The translations under genes were made by a program, and so were the position numbers. Source: JAEUIT01 sp044220875 (GTDB taxonomy: Bacteria; Planctomycetota; Phycisphaerae; Phycisphaerales; SM1A02). From it: DNA of 64,000 nt. Each line of letters opens with the position of its first letter. Positions within the stretch are counted from its first letter, which is position 1. Below are positions 62,022 to 64,000 of the stretch, piece by piece. The stretch spans positions 1-64,000 of the forward strand of contig JBGAQH010000002.1 of the NCBI GenBank assembly GCA_044220875.1, read 5' to 3'. A model generated the notes under the pieces. The model saw only the letters and a list, made by a program, of their open reading frames with translations, had not been told where the DNA came from and did not search any database.

Positions 62022-63056
62022 TCACGTCGCGCCGAGGCTAGGTTTCACCTCCACGGAGATGACCCGGATCGCCGTCGCGCCGACATTCTCCAAGGTGTGA
62101 GGCCCGAGCGGCGCTGACCAGACAGCCTGCCCCGCGGCCGCCGCCGGTCTCGTCGCCGCGACGCGTGTGTCGACCTGCACGCGTCCATGTTCGTCGCGCC
62201 GAACGAAGTCGCCCGACTCCAGAACGTAATACGCCGCCGGCCACGGATGCGTATGCAAGCGAACCGTTTCGCCGGGCCCAATGCGCGTGTCAAGCACGCG
62301 GACGCGTTCGTTCTCAAGCAGCCGGAGATGGTGTTCGGGAGCGGCGACCATCGCGTCGAGCTCAGTAGGCCAACGTTCCCTCGGCGCCGAGGCCGCCAGC
62401 TCGTCGTCCGCAGCCCGCATGGCCTGCACGAGCGCCTGGACTTTGCCGTGGTCAAGCGAACCATTCGTTCGCACGCCGCTGCAAAGGTCGATCCCGAAGG
62501 GCCGCACCGCCCTCATCGCGTCAGCGACATTCGAGGGATTCAGTCCGCCTGCGAGGAAGACCGGGACCTTCGAACGCTCGACGATCGCCCGAGAGAGTGA
62601 CCAGTCGTGAACGCGGCCGGTCCCACCGAGCTCGCGCTTCGCCGGATGGCCGGAGTCAAGGAGAAGCGTATCGACGTGCTCCGCTGCCTCGAGGGCCCGC
62701 GCGACCGATCGCTCGTCGCGCACGTGAATCACCTGCACGATGCGCGTGGCCGGGGAGGCCTCGCGAATCGCGCTCCAGACGTCGTCGCCCACCGTATCGT
62801 CCACCAGTTGCACGCAGCTCGCGCCGGTCAAGCGAATGTGCTCGACGACCGCGCGGGGATCGTCGCGGCTCGTCAGCAGGAACGTCGCGACCGACGCGGG
62901 CACGCCCGAGGCGATCTCGCGAATGAGGTCATCCGAGATCGGGCCGGGACCCGTCGGCATGGCCGCAACGAGGCCGAGGGCGTCGGCTCCCGCGGCAATG
63001 GCGAGGCGAGCCTCCGCGGGCGACGCGATGCAGCAGACCTTGAGGCGTGTGCGCAT
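62022..63056 (-). CDS. Phosphoribosylanthranilate isomerase-like barrel fused to a cupin domain
   Basis: This is a 344-residue protein. Residues 1-225 match the TrpF fold: a start with a conserved cysteine (LKVCCIASPAEARLAIAAGA), LLLDSGHPAKRELGGTGRVH followed by DWSL (the aspartate and GGTG phosphate loop), VFLAGGLNPSNVADAM and GIDLCSGV. Residues about 255-344 are a cupin, with the H-x-H of motif 1 in GETVRLHTHPWPAAYYVLES and motif 2 PLGPHTLENVG. Start ATG 63056 gives MRTRLKVCC; ATG 63068 adds four residues. No other tryptophan genes are nearby, so the role may not be in tryptophan synthesis. The fusion suggests a metal-dependent second function or small-molecule sensing. Confidence 0.85.
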   Translation of the reverse strand: MRTRLKVCCIASPAEARLAIAAGADALGLVAAMPTGPGPISDDLIREIASGVPASVATFLLTSRDDPRAVVEHIRLTGASCVQLVDDTVGDDVWSAIREASPATRIVQVIHVRDERSVARALEAAEHVDTLLLDSGHPAKRELGGTGRVHDWSLSRAIVERSKVPVFLAGGLNPSNVADAMRAVRPFGIDLCSGVRTNGSLDHGKVQALVQAMRAADDELAASAPRERWPTELDAMVAAPEHHLRLLENERVRVLDTRIGPGETVRLHTHPWPAAYYVLESGDFVRRDEHGRVQVDTRVAATRPAAAAGQAVWSAPLGPHTLENVGATAIRVISVEVKPSLGAT

Positions 63057-63149
63057 GGCGCAGAACATAGTCGAGCGGCACGACTCCGTGCCGGGGCGCG
63101 GAGGGTGTGGCCCCTCGTCATGCGTCGAACTCACCCGGCGCGCGCGGTG

Positions 63150-64000
63150 TTACGGACAGCTGCCCCATGCGCCGAGAAGGATGCCAAGGTCGGGCGCGCC
63201 GACGCTGCCATCGCCATTGAGGTCGGCCTCAACGCCGACCGAGCCCCACGATCCGAGTAGGAGGGCGAGGTCGGGGGCGTCCACGGCGCCATCGTGATTG
63301 AGGTCCCCAGCGCAGGGCGCGAGGCAGTTCGTGAGGAGCAGCACGGAATCGCCCACACCGGCCCCCCACGCCGCGGCCGCAACGTCCGGCGTGCCGTTCC
63401 CGTCAAGATCGGCGACGGCCAGCGTATACAGGGAGATGCTCGAACCGATCGACTGCGCGGCGGGAAACGAGCCGGTGCCGTCGTTCAGGAGAAACGTCAC
63501 CGCCGACCCGGTGCTCGTCGACACCACGAGGTCGATGTCGCCGTCGAAATCGAAATCGGCATGGCCGATGCCGAGCGGCCCCGGAGGCGTCGGCACGTCG
63601 CCATGGGCGATGAGCGTGCCGCCCGTGTTGAGGAAAATCCGCGCCGAGCCCGGGCCGCCGCCGTTGTAGTGAATGGTCGCCGCGTCGAGCGTCCCGTTGC
63701 CGTCGAGATCGGCGAGCGTCGTGTAATACGGATTGGGACCGGTCGCGTAGTTCGTGCCGACGAATCCGCCCTTCGGCTGCGCCGCAAAGACGGTGATGGA
63801 GTCGGCCGAGATGTTCGTGGTGACGATGTCGAAGCGGCCGTCGCCGGTGACGTCACCGACCGCGAGTCCCTGCGGCCGGCTCGGCGTCTGCAGGTCAATG
63901 CGCTCGGCGAAGGTGCCCTTCCCCGTGTTGCGGAAGATGGAGACGGCGTCGCCATAGAAGTCGTCGACGAGCACATCGTTCTTCCCGTCGCCGTCGAGGT
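63150..64000 (-). CDS. Secreted FG-GAP/VCBS-repeat protein with dockerin-like tail, N-terminus outside window
   Basis: The frame is open to the right edge, so the start lies beyond 64000; a GTG close to the edge is internal. The visible 283 residues contain FG-GAP/VCBS-type repeats with calcium-binding loops (GDVTGDGRFDIVTTN, ADLDGNGTLDAATIH, ADFDFDGDIDLVVSTSTGS, ADLDGNGTPDVAAAA), which build an integrin-like propeller. The C-terminus has two dockerin-like repeats (DLNHDGAVDAPDLALLLG, DLNGDGSVGAPDLGILLG). It is probably a secreted calcium-dependent adhesion or matrix protein. Confidence 0.87.
   Translation of the reverse strand, partial: LDGDGKNDVLVDDFYGDAVSIFRNTGKGTFAERIDLQTPSRPQGLAVGDVTGDGRFDIVTTNISADSITVFAAQPKGGFVGTNYATGPNPYYTTLADLDGNGTLDAATIHYNGGGPGSARIFLNTGGTLIAHGDVPTPPGPLGIGHADFDFDGDIDLVVSTSTGSAVTFLLNDGTGSFPAAQSIGSSISLYTLAVADLDGNGTPDVAAAAWGAGVGDSVLLLTNCLAPCAGDLNHDGAVDAPDLALLLGSWGSVGVEADLNGDGSVGAPDLGILLGAWGSCP

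Overview
The window looks like a chromosomal segment of a planctomycete, most likely of the Phycisphaerae/Phycisphaerales type. The clues are high GC, nine secreted proteins ending in paired dockerin-like tails of the form D-x-D/N-G-D-G-x-V-x-G-A-D-L-A-x-L-L-G-x-W-G, ECF sigma factors overlapping Ser/Thr kinases with large repeat-rich C-termini, and many beta-helix, RCC1-like and HAF-type surface proteins. The assignment is inference from gene content; no rRNA is present.

0-28 kb is a core-like region. It holds tRNA-Ala(UGC), the 16S rRNA methyltransferase pair rsmJ-like/rsmE, a cystathionine beta-synthase plus a cystathionine gamma-lyase/synthase (a transsulfuration pair), a rhomboid protease, pyrH, frr, nrdR and thrS. 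Between these lie a five-gene, stop-start-coupled operon of unknown function (8062-17097, minus strand: VWA membrane protein, small secreted protein, 902-aa helical-repeat protein, 1053-aa single-pass membrane protein, small secreted protein) and an exbB-exbD-exbD operon (20007-21674) on the same strand.

27.8-32 kb is a lower-GC patch after thrS that looks acquired or decaying. It has an orphan zinc-ribbon protein, a HExxH putative metallopeptidase resembling Lit-type or related gluzincins, a 34-codon remnant of an IS3-type transposase, other gene debris and a large palindromic repeat.

32-64 kb is accessory, dominated by signalling and secreted proteins. There are two ECF sigma factor/Ser-Thr kinase pairs (32.0-35.4 and 56.2-60.3 kb) and a third kinase with a TolB-like propeller (48.6-51.4 kb) divergent from an FHA-domain protein. 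The secreted proteins include RCC1-like repeats, beta-helices, C-type lectin domains, a repeated cysteine-rich CC..CC..WD..C module, a propeller and FG-GAP repeats, most with dockerin-like C-termini. An isolated TrpF-like barrel fused to a cupin lies near the right edge.

A dispersed inverted repeat built on CACAGAGG/CACGGAGG units and their complements occurs in at least six places. Two copies lie next to what look like the two ends of one short-chain dehydrogenase gene, now about 6 kb apart. The first and last genes run off the window.
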